A program made the translations under genes and the position numbers. 64,000 nt of DNA, taken from positions 496,001-560,000 of the forward strand of contig NZ_FRYK01000002.1 of assembly GCF_900148835.1 (NCBI RefSeq), given 5' to 3'. The notes beneath the pieces were generated by a model. That model saw nothing but the letters and a program-made list of their open reading frames with translations, had not been told where the DNA came from and made no database searches. Positions 38,455 through 48,300 of this stretch are shown one piece after another. Numbering within the stretch: the stretch's first letter is position 1; each line of letters starts with the position of its first letter. The stretch comes from Flavobacterium cucumis. GTDB lineage: Bacteria > Bacteroidota > Bacteroidia > Flavobacteriales > Flavobacteriaceae.

Positions 38455-39138
38455 TCAAAAAATCCCTTCATCCTGAAAACTCAAATAGCCATTTTCGGTA
38501 ATGATGATGTGATCTAAAACTTGAATTTCTAATGTTTGTCCTGCTTCTTTGATGCGCTTAGTGATTTTCAAATCGGCTTCACTAGCAATTAATTTTCCTG
38601 AGGGATGATTATGTGACAGAATTAAACCAGTTGCATTTTGTTCGAATGCTATTTTGAAGATTATGCGAATATCAACAACTGTTCCTGTAATTCCGCCTTT
38701 TGAGAGTTGGGCTTTGTAGATGACTTTATTGGAATTATTGAGATACAATACCCAAAATTCTTCATGAGGCAATTCACCAATGATGGGTTGCATAATATCG
38801 AAAACCGCTTTGCTGGAAGTGATTTTTTTGAGTTCGACAGCTTCCTCAGCTCTTCGTCTTCTACCTAATTCTAAAGCGGCGGCGATAGAAATAGCTTTAG
38901 CTTCACCAATTCCTTTAAATTGCATGAGTTGGGCAACCGACATTTTTCCTAAAGTATTCAGATTGTTTTCAGAGGAAGCTAAAATGCGTTGACACAGTTG
39001 CACCGCACTCTCATTTCGAGAACCGGAACCAATTAAAATAGCGAGTAATTCGGAATCAGATAAGGTAGATTTACCTTTTAGAAGAAATTTTTCACGTGGG
39101 CGATCGTCTTCAGCCCATTGGTTGATTGGCGTGTACAT
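38455..39138 (-). CDS. radC: RadC/JAMM-domain protein (UPF0758)
   Basis: The 227-residue protein has an N-terminal helix-hairpin-helix-like region (FLLKGKSTLSDSELLAILIG; MQFKGIGEAKAISIAAALEL) and a C-terminal JAMM/MPN domain. The metal motif is Glu plus HxH-x7-S-x2-D, visible as LSHNHPSGKLIASEADLKI near 174. RadC was named as a DNA-repair protein but its role is unsettled; the fold is that of a metalloprotease or deaminase. Confidence 0.95.
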   Translation of the reverse strand: MYTPINQWAEDDRPREKFLLKGKSTLSDSELLAILIGSGSRNESAVQLCQRILASSENNLNTLGKMSVAQLMQFKGIGEAKAISIAAALELGRRRRAEEAVELKKITSSKAVFDIMQPIIGELPHEEFWVLYLNNSNKVIYKAQLSKGGITGTVVDIRIIFKIAFEQNATGLILSHNHPSGKLIASEADLKITKRIKEAGQTLEIQVLDHIIITENGYLSFQDEGIF

Positions 39139-39211
39139 AAAATTTTATTTTGGCGTTTATAAAAACAAAGCTAATTAAAAATTCTAAAAAATAAAAAAAA
39201 TCTAAACTTTT

Positions 39212-39336
39212 ACCACATAGAAACATAGGTTTGCTTTTCATTTAATTAGGCATTTTATTTTAGATAGGTTACAGAGAAACTAAATGAATCAATTTATTGA
39301 CTATGAAATTCTTATTTTTCTATGTTTCTATGTGGT
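39212..39336. repeat. Perfect 17-bp inverted repeat, arms 91 bases apart
   Basis: Arm 39212-39228 is the exact reverse complement of 39320-39336; both arms are built of the word ctatgtNN with an 8-base period. They bracket the leader of the DUF1287 gene. The word is related to the copies around the GxxExxY gene. Confidence 0.7.
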
Positions 39337-39397
39337 TTTTAAAACCTTCAAAATAAATGGCTCAAAAATTGCGTTTGAAATAATAAAATGCAAAAAT

Positions 39398-40039
39398 ATG
39401 AAACTATTTATTCCTCTACTTTTAATCTGCTTTTCTTTTGGATGTAAAAAATCTGAAACTTTTGCAGAAAACGTATCTGAATCAAAACCCAAAACTCAAC
39501 TCATTGAAAACCCAACCGATTTCTATGAAAAGTTATCCAATGCAGCGATTTCAATAATTGATCCTGAAGTGGTTTACACGCCGGCTTATGTTGGGATAAA
39601 ATATCCAAATGGTGATGTTCCTGCAAAAACTGGGGTTTGTACTGATGTGGTGATTCGTGCGTATCGAAAATTAGGAATAGATTTACAGAAAGAAGTTCAT
39701 GAAGATATGAAAGCTAATTTTTCTTTGTATCCGAATTTAAAAAAATGGGGAATGAAATCTACTGATAAAAACATCGACCACCGAAGAGTTCCTAATTTAG
39801 AAGTTTTCTTTTCACGAAAAGGAACAACTTTACCGATTACACAAAATCCTAAAGATTACAAAACAGGTGATTTGGTTACTTGGATGATTGGAGATAAACT
39901 ACCCCATATTGGTATAGTAACGCATATCAAATCAGAAAATGGTAACCCTATGATTGTCCACAACGTAGGAAGCGGACAAGTTTTAGAAGATTGTTTGCTT
40001 GATTGGAAAATTGTGGGACATTATAAATACAGTAATTAG
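39398..40039 (+). CDS. DUF1287 lipoprotein
   Basis: The 213-residue product starts at the ATG at 39398 (MKLFIPLLLICFSFGCKKSE), which gives a lipobox FSFGC and a mature lipoprotein. The frame runs back to 39284, but that would put 38 residues before the signal peptide. The core matches DUF1287 (YijF-like), with YTPAYVGIKYPNGDVPAKTG, GVCTDVVIRAYRKLGIDLQK, and the His in PHIGIVTHIKSENG. The Cys and His layout suggests an NlpC/P60-like papain fold acting on cell wall, but this is inference. Confidence 0.85.
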   Translation: MKLFIPLLLICFSFGCKKSETFAENVSESKPKTQLIENPTDFYEKLSNAAISIIDPEVVYTPAYVGIKYPNGDVPAKTGVCTDVVIRAYRKLGIDLQKEVHEDMKANFSLYPNLKKWGMKSTDKNIDHRRVPNLEVFFSRKGTTLPITQNPKDYKTGDLVTWMIGDKLPHIGIVTHIKSENGNPMIVHNVGSGQVLEDCLLDWKIVGHYKYSN

Positions 40040-40046
40040 ACAATTT

Positions 40047-40087
40047 TCAATGTGCCAATTATATCTCGAGAAAAATTGACACATTGA
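40047..40087. repeat. Intergenic dyad with the caatgtgN word
   Basis: tcaatgtgccaatt (40047-40060) pairs with aattgacacattga (40074-40087) with one G-T pair and a 13-base loop, between the convergent DUF1287 and Mur ligase genes. It uses the same word as the dyad at 30858-30929 and may serve as a bidirectional terminator. Confidence 0.55.
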
Positions 40088-40103
40088 CTAATTAGCATAT
40101 TGA

Positions 40104-41459
40104 CTAATTGATTAACCCTTTTACCTCATCAAAATTCAATCCGCCGTAATTTCCTGAACTCATTAATAATAAAGCTGAATTTTCTAAATTTTGACTGAAT
40201 AAAAAGTCTTTGAACTCGGTTGGATTGGTGTAAATGATTAAATCTTCTCTTTGGAACGATTGTGCAATTTGGTCATAAGTTACTTCCTCCAAACGTTTGA
40301 TTTTAACCGCATCTGGTGAATAGAAAACAACGGCAACATCGGCCGCGTCTAAAGCACCTTGGTATTCTTTTAAGAACTCAGCATTTAAACTGCTGTAGGT
40401 GTGCAATTCTAAACAAGCGATTACTTTTCTATCTGGATATTGAGCTTTTACCGCTTTTGTGGTAGCTGAAACTTTACTTGGTGAGTGTGCAAAATCTTTA
40501 TACGCAACTTTATTAGCACTTTCGGCAATTTTTTCTAAACGTTTAGAAGCACCTTTGAAACTGGCGATGGCTTCGTAAAATTCAGCTTCGTCCACACCCA
40601 TGCATTGGCAAATCCATTTGGCGCCAGCTAAGTTACTTAGATTATGTGCGCCGAAAACTTCAATTGGCATAGGACCTTCTGGCGTATCTAATAACGTAGT
40701 TCCGTTTTCAACGGTGTAACTTGGAGTTTGATACGCAATTTTTCGGATTGGATTTTCGGTTCCTTCGGCTACTGCTTTTACTGCTTCGTCTTCTTCGTTA
40801 TAGACTAAAATTCCGCCACGCGTGATTTGGTTGGCAAAAATTCTAAATTGTTCTACATAATTATCAAACGTTGGAAACACATTGATATGATCCCAAGCAA
40901 TTCCCGACAACAAAGCAATATTCGGTTGATACAAATGGAATTTTGGTCGCAAATCTATTGGAGAAGTTAAATATTCATCACCTTCCAAAACAATAAAATC
41001 ATTGTCTTCGGTTAAATGCACCATCGTATCAAAACCTTCTAATTGGGCTCCCACCATATAATCCACTTCGATATTGTGATAATGCATTACGTGTAAAATC
41101 ATCGAAGTAATTGTCGTTTTTCCATGTGAACCACCAATCACCACTCGGGTTTTGTTTTTAGATTGCTCGTATAAAAATTCGGGATACGAATATATTTTCA
41201 ACCCTAATTCTTGTGCTTTCAATAATTCAGGATTATCAGCTTTTGCATGCATTCCTAAAATAATTGCTTCGATATCGGTTGTGATTTTTTCAGGAAACCA
41301 ACCTTCTTCTGCTGGCAACAACCCTTTTTTCTCTAAACGTGATTTGGATGGTTCGAAAATAGCATCATCACTACCTGTTACGTGATATCCCTTATTGTGT
41401 AAGGCCAATGCTAAGTTGTGCATCGCTGCTCCGCCTATTGCTATGAAATGTGTACGCAT
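40104..41459 (-). CDS. mpl: Mur ligase, Mpl-like (UDP-N-acetylmuramate:tripeptide ligase)
   Basis: The 451-residue ligase has the N-terminal nucleotide-sugar domain (HFIAIGGAAMHNLALALHNK), the ATP-binding motif VIGGSHGKTTITSMILH near 107, central motifs FIVLEGDEYLTSPIDLRPKF near 155 and LLSGIAWDHINVFPT near 184, and the C-terminal domain (FAHSPSKVSATTKAVKAQYP near 325). These fit Mpl, which re-attaches recycled murein tripeptide to UDP-MurNAc; MurC is the alternative. It is not next to a dcw cell-wall cluster, which favours Mpl. Confidence 0.85.
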   Translation of the reverse strand: MRTHFIAIGGAAMHNLALALHNKGYHVTGSDDAIFEPSKSRLEKKGLLPAEEGWFPEKITTDIEAIILGMHAKADNPELLKAQELGLKIYSYPEFLYEQSKNKTRVVIGGSHGKTTITSMILHVMHYHNIEVDYMVGAQLEGFDTMVHLTEDNDFIVLEGDEYLTSPIDLRPKFHLYQPNIALLSGIAWDHINVFPTFDNYVEQFRIFANQITRGGILVYNEEDEAVKAVAEGTENPIRKIAYQTPSYTVENGTTLLDTPEGPMPIEVFGAHNLSNLAGAKWICQCMGVDEAEFYEAIASFKGASKRLEKIAESANKVAYKDFAHSPSKVSATTKAVKAQYPDRKVIACLELHTYSSLNAEFLKEYQGALDAADVAVVFYSPDAVKIKRLEEVTYDQIAQSFQREDLIIYTNPTEFKDFLFSQNLENSALLLMSSGNYGGLNFDEVKGLIN

Positions 41460-41483
41460 TTTGAAATTCCAATATTTAAAAAT

Positions 41484-41517
41484 CCAAATTCCAAACGTGA
41501 GCCGAATTGGAATTTGG
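41484..41517 (-). terminator. Terminator after the TPR gene, built on a 7-base word
   Basis: ccaaattccaa (41484-41494) pairs perfectly with ttggaatttgg (41507-41517) around a 12-base loop; on the minus strand it is followed by ATTTTTAAATA. The stem itself consists of the word ttggaat repeated every 7 bases. Confidence 0.65.
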
Positions 41518-41530
41518 AATTTGATTTTTA

Positions 41531-42220
41531 TTATTTTTTCTCGAATTCAGTTTTTAACTTATTCGCTTTTGCTTTATCTTTTAACTTATTTAAATATAAG
41601 TCATATAATTTTTCGAAAGTAGTTTTTGAATTACCAATTTCGTGTGCTTTTTTATAATGGATTTCCGCTTTCGCATAGCGACTGAAATACACATCAATAT
41701 ATCCTTTTGCTAAATAACCATCGACTTTTGAAAGTACCATTAATTCATCGGCATATTTTTGAGCTTTTTTCTCGCTTCCGCCAATTATTCCCGGTAATTC
41801 CAAGTATAGCATAACCAATGCCCAGCGTGCACCAATATGCTTTTTATCTAAGTTTGCTGCTGTATTGAAAGCTTTTTCAATATCATCAACCATTCCTAAT
41901 GCTTTAAATTTATTAGCAGATCGTGCCAACATACCTAGAGAACCACCATATTTGTACCAATATTCTGCATTTTTAGGATGTATTTCAATTAGCTTTTTGT
42001 AGTAATATTGACCTTCTTCCCAATTGTTTAGAAAACCTCCAATATCGCCCAAATATTCCATAGTCTTAATATGATTAGACTGTGATTTTAGATGCGACAG
42101 AAGTAGTGGTTTTGCCTCATTATATTTTTTTTGAAAAAACAATTTTTCTGCCTTTTCAAACGTTGATTGTGAAAAGACTGAAAACGAAAATATTAGAAAA
42201 AAGATTTGGATAGTTTTCAT
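41531..42220 (-). CDS. Exported TPR-repeat protein
   Basis: The 229-residue protein has a signal peptide (MKTIQIFFLIFSFSVFSQS) and a series of helical pairs spaced about 34 residues: EKLFFQKKYNEAKPLLLSHL, YLGDIGGFLNNWEEGQYYYK, YWYKYGGSLGMLARSANKF, and YIDVYFSRYAKAEIHYKKAH. These look like tetratricopeptide repeats, so it is probably a periplasmic scaffold. The segment LYLELPGIIGGSEKKAQKYA is typical of a flavobacterial TPR family, but I know no function. It is divergent from the alpha-2-macroglobulin-like gene by 111 bases. Confidence 0.75.
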   Translation of the reverse strand: MKTIQIFFLIFSFSVFSQSTFEKAEKLFFQKKYNEAKPLLLSHLKSQSNHIKTMEYLGDIGGFLNNWEEGQYYYKKLIEIHPKNAEYWYKYGGSLGMLARSANKFKALGMVDDIEKAFNTAANLDKKHIGARWALVMLYLELPGIIGGSEKKAQKYADELMVLSKVDGYLAKGYIDVYFSRYAKAEIHYKKAHEIGNSKTTFEKLYDLYLNKLKDKAKANKLKTEFEKK

Positions 42221-42331
42221 CTTTCAAAAATACTAAATTGATTTTAGTTAATTTTACTTACAAATAATTTATTTTCATAAATTCCCAACCATTTACTGAT
42301 TTCTAAACTCTATTATTAAAAACATTATATT

Positions 42332-45300
42332 ATGCGTAAAATAGTATTCCTATTAATTTTAATTAATTCCTTTAATTTATTTGCTCAATACGAAGATAAA
42401 TGGAAAGAGGTATATCAGTTTGAGCTCGAAGGTAAAATAAAATCCGCTCAAGAAAGGGTTGAAGAAATTTATAAAAAAGCAAAGCGTAAAAAGGATGAAA
42501 TTCAAATCATAAAATGTTTTTTTTATCAATCAAAATTCGAACAAGTTTTTGATGAAAAAGCACAAACTATAATCATAAATAATGTTCAGAAAGAAATTAA
42601 TGAAGCGAAACCTGTTTCAAAAGCTCTTTTAAGTTTTATATACATAACCATTTTAGAAGATTACTATAAAAATAATTATGGTATCATCAAAAACAGAACC
42701 AACATAGAAACAAAAAAAAGCAAAGATTTTTTAACATGGACTGTTATTGATTTTAGTAAAGAAATTAATCAATATTATGAGCATCTATTGGTAAATGAAA
42801 AGGAATTAAGAGAAACAAATATTAAAATTTATAATGCTATTTTTGATATTTCACCAAGTGTAGATATAAAAAATTACTCTATTTATGATTTTCTAGCTCA
42901 AAAAAAAGGCAACTATTTAAAGTCTAAAATTACTTCATGGAAACAAAAAAAATCTAGTGATTTTGAAAAAGAATTAGAAACTTTTTATGATAAACCAGAA
43001 GTTTTTGTGAAATACGATACAAAAAAATTACAAGACAAAAACTTTAGAAAATTAATTTCATTTTTACAGAATAATGAAAAATATTATTTAGAACAAAATA
43101 ATTATGAAAAATTAGATTTTGCTTACTTTGAAAGACTGAAATATGTTAGAGAATCTATTTGGAATGAAGAATATTATCTTGACAAAGTTGAAGATATAGA
43201 AAAATCAACAACCAATATTTTTCTAAAACAATTTTTACGAATTGAAAGATTAAAATATTATCAAACGAAAACCTTTAAAAATGGTGAAATTAATTTATAT
43301 AATAATGCCTTAGCGCTTGTTGATACAATTTTAAACACAAAAGTTAACATTAATGCTCTTGCTGAAGCTGAAAATATTAAACTTGAAATTCTAAAAAAAT
43401 CATTATCAGTTTCGATTCCAAAAACCAGTTATTCTGAACAAAATACAAGAGCTTTTATAAATTTTAAGAATGTTGATTCCATAACTATCTCCTATTTTGA
43501 GTTCCCTCAAAAATGGAATTATGTTTTTAAAAATTATTACTATTCAACTTCTGAAAAATGGATGAATAAAGACTCGATTATTCAAACTTTTGTTAAAAAT
43601 AACAAACCATTAAAATCACAAAAAATCAAACTCCCTAATAAGCACGACTATTTTGAATATTCAACTGAAATTTTATTAGAAAAATTAAACCTTGGTAATT
43701 ACTTAGTTTACGTTGAAACAAAAAACGATTCTGTTTCTAAAGAAAAAGTATATGCTTATGATAAAATTACAGTAACAAACATGTATGTAATTGAAGATGA
43801 TGAAAACAACAAAGACACCTTTTATATTTATGATAGAAAAACTGGTAAGCCATTAGAAAATGTATTGATATCAAGTGAAGATGAAAAAACTAAAACCAAT
43901 ACAAACGGAAGTGCTTTCTTAAAACACAAAAAAAGAAAAAAAGACTACAAGTATAATTCTGAAGTTTCTATAATATCAAATGCTGATTCATTAAACATAA
44001 ATTATGATAGAGATTTCTTAATTGATCCTTCTGAAGAATTTGAAGATGACTATGAAAATTGGGAAGCAAAAGCAATGGTTTATTTTGACCGTTCTATTTA
44101 CAGGCCAGGACAAAAAATGTATTATAAAGGTATAATTATACAAAAAAAAGACAAGGTAAAAAGTGTTGTTCCTTTTGTTACTGTACAAGTATCTATTAGA
44201 GATGTGAATAACACAATTTTAAAAGAATTTGATGTTCAAACAAATGAATATGGTAGTTTTTCAGGAGAATTTGATATTCCAAAAAACACCTTAACGGGAT
44301 CATTTAGCATAGAAATTGACGAACCAGATGATTATAAGCAAGATTCAAAATACTACGATAAAAAAGAAGAAGAACATAAATTTTGGGATAATGTTGATTT
44401 TGAAAGTTACACCGATTTTGATTTCAAAGTAGAGGAATACAAACGCCCAACATTTGAGGTAACTTTTGATGAAATTAAAGAAAATTACACTATTGGTGAT
44501 TCCATTAAAATAACAGGTAATGCAAAAGCGTTAGCAGGCAACAATCTAACTAATGCTAAAGTTACTTATTCAATTACAAAAAGCGGCTACAGCAAAACGA
44601 GAAGCATTCCACATCAAGAAAATTATATAATTTCAGACACTAAAACGGATGAAAACGGAAATTTCAAAATTTTATTTTCAGCAACAGAACCATCCATTTC
44701 TAACGAGGAAATAAATTCATTAACTTACACAATAAAAGTTGATGTAACTGATATTCAAGGAGAAACTAGAGAGGCTTCAAAAACAGTACGAGTTAGTCAA
44801 GAAATGCTACAACTAAATCTTTCAGTACAACGAGAGTTATTTGTTGAAGATTTAAATAAAATTCAAATCACTACAACTACTTTGAATAATTTTCCAATTG
44901 AAGCTAAAGGAAGTCTTAAAATTTATGAGCTGAAAAACAAAAAATTCTTAAAAAACAGAGAAAATCCAATACCAGAAATTCAAGTTATTCCAAGAGACGA
45001 ATTTCAAAAATTGTTTCCTCACGAACCTTATGAGAACTCTGATACAGAGCAACAAGAGGTATTAATAAAAACAATTCCTTTTGACACCAAAATAGCTAAA
45101 GAAATAACATTAGACTTTTTAAAAAGCTATAGAAATACAGAATTCAAAATTATCGCAGAAGCTTATGATATTAAAAACAATTTAATCTCAGATGAAACAG
45201 TATTTAATGTAAAATCAAAACAACATCCTTATTCAGAAAAAGAGTTATTTACATATAAAGATATTTCGGAACCTGAATCAAAACAATACACTATTGAAAT

Positions 45301-48300
45301 ACATTCTATAATTCCGAACTTATATATAACTTCTCGTTTTTATGTTGATGAAAACCCAGTTAATGAAGTAAAAACCATTCAATTAGTTAACGGCAAAGGA
45401 ATTTTCAAATTTGATAAAAACAGTACATTTAAAAACAATCTCACTTTTCATTTTTCAAGTGTTTGGGAAAATGATGGCTATGAAAAATTCTATCAAATTA
45501 ATAGTGAAAGTATAGAAAACACATTGCAATTTGAAATTGAAAGCATAAGAAACAAAATTGAACCAGGAAGCATTGAAAATTGGTCATTTAAAGTAATCAA
45601 TCAAAAACTTGAAACCGAAATTCTTGCAAGTATGTATGATAGCTCCTTAGATCAATTTTCAAATGACTTTTGGAATAGCCTAAGTTTTAGAGAGTATAAT
45701 TCATATCATAGAACTCCAGTAATGAAAAACTATAATGAATCTGTTAATTTAAATTTCTACAATTTTAAAATCCAAAAAAATTACTTTGCAATTTATGAAA
45801 GAGACCCAGAACTATACTGGTTTGGATTTTATTTTAGCGACCCAAAAAATTATACTGTTCAAAAAAATTATCAGAAAAAAATCTATTATTATTTTGGAAT
45901 ACCAAAAAATGCAAAGTTAATTTCTGGAATTGTACAAGATGAACTTGGACCTATTGCAGGAGCAAATGTACACATCAAAGGAACCAACAGAGGCACTACA
46001 ACCGATTTTGATGGAGAATTTTCTATTGAGGCGGCTAAAGGAGAAATTATTGTAGTCAGTTATACAGGTAAAAAATCAGAAGAAATAACTATAGAACAAG
46101 CAAAAAATCTAGAAATTAGCTTAAATGATGATGTAGTCTCTGGATCAGAAGTTGTTGTTACAGGATATGGAAAAACGACAAAAGAAGCTCACGTAGGAAC
46201 AGCCACATCTTATAATCGTGAAAACTCATTTGACGATGACGGTTATTTATCTCAGGCACTAAGAGGTAAAATTGCAGGAGTTTCCGTAAAAAATGACACG
46301 CTATCAAATGGAAGAATTATGATTAGAGGCTTTGGTTCTGTAAACGGAAACAAAAATCCACTATATATTATTGATGGCGTTCCTGTTTCTGGAGATGCTT
46401 TGAATATAGACCCAAATAATATTGAATCATTAAATATTTTAAAAGATGCAGCTGCAACATCTATCTATGGTTCAAAAGGTGCAAATGGAGTTATTTTAAT
46501 TACTACGAAAAACGCTATTAAAGAGTTAGCGCAAGTTAAAACGAGAAGTAATTTTAACGAAACGGCTTTCTTTTATCCTCATATTAAAACAGATCGTAAT
46601 GGGGAATTTTCTTTCCAATTTACCACTCCCGAATCCTTAACCAAATGGAAATTACGCCTATTAGGTCATAATAAAAATTCGGAATCTGGCTATTTTGAAT
46701 CGAGTATTATTTCACAAAAAGATGTTATGATTCAAACTAATATGCCGCGATTTGTTAGGGAAAAAGATGAAATTACGTTAACAGCAAAAGTGGTCAATTT
46801 AACTCATGAAGTAAAATCTGGTAATGCTATGTTATTGCTATTTGATGCAACCAATATGCAACCGATTGATGCAATTGCAAAAAATAATTCCAATGTAAAA
46901 GCATTTAATTGTAACTCAAAAGAAAGTGTTCCTGTAAGTTGGACAATTACAATTCCTGAAGGTGTTCAAGGATTACAATATAAAATCGTAGCCAAATCAG
47001 GTAATTTTTCTGATGGTGAAGAAAATATTTTACCCGTAATGAGTAATAAAGTTTTACTTACGGAAAGTATTCCGATTTGGGTTAAAGGAAATTCTAAAAA
47101 AGAATATGTATTTGATAACCTTACAAACAATGATTCTAAAACTTTAAAAAACCATTTATTTACTTTAGAATATACTTCAAACCCAACATGGCTTGCACTT
47201 CAATCCTTACCCTATTTAATGGAATACGAACATGAATGTGCCGAACAAATTTTCTCAAGATATTATGGAAACTTTATCGCTACTGAAATTATTTCAAGTA
47301 ATCCCAAAATAGCTTCTTTGTTTGAGTCATGGAAAAACAATCCAAAAGCGGTTTCAAAACTTACTCAAAACGAAGAATTAAAATCTATTGTTTTAAATGA
47401 AACGCCATGGTTATTAGATGTCGAAAGTGAAGAACTAAAAAACAAACGTTTGGCGCTTTTAATGGATTTGAACACCATGAAAGAATCACAAGACAAGACC
47501 ATTAAAAAAATGGAAGAAAAGCAATTAGCTTCTGGCGGATTTGCATGGTTTGATGGCGGAGAGGAAAATATTTTCATCTCCCAACATATTGTTTCTGGAT
47601 TTGGACATTTAAGCAAACTATTTCCTGAAAAAAAATCGGAATTTAAAAATATTACATCAAAAGCAATTCCTTATTTAGATAGTAAATATATTAGTCAAAG
47701 TACGCTTAAAAATGATCGTATAAATTATTTCATTTATTCAAATTTACATTATTTATATGCCAGAAGTTTCTATTTAGAAGAGTTTCCAATTTCTAAAAAA
47801 ATTGATTCTATTATTAACATTCAAAAAGTAGAGTTTAAAGCCAATTGGTTAAATTATTCTTTATACCAAAAAGGATTATTAGCTTTAACGATGAATCGAT
47901 TTGGTGATAAAAAATTCGCAGAGAAAATCATTTCAAATTTAAAAGAAACAGTAGCTCGAAATGATGATTTTGGCATGTATTGGATTGAAAATAAAAATGG
48001 CTATTATTGGTACCAATCGGCTATAGAAACTCAAGCTTTACTAATAGAAGCTTTTTCTGAAATAGAAAAAGACAAAAAGTTTGTAGATGAAATGAAAGTT
48101 TGGCTGTTAAAACAAAAACAATTAAAACATTGGCCTACAACAAAAGCCACAACCGAAGCCATTTATGCGCTATTATTACAAGGAACCGACTGGACAAGTA
48201 TAAAAGATAATACCAAATTTAAAATTGGAAACGAAAAAGTATTATCAAAAAAATTATCCGAAAAAGATAAAGATGCAAATACGGGTTACATAAAAATGAA

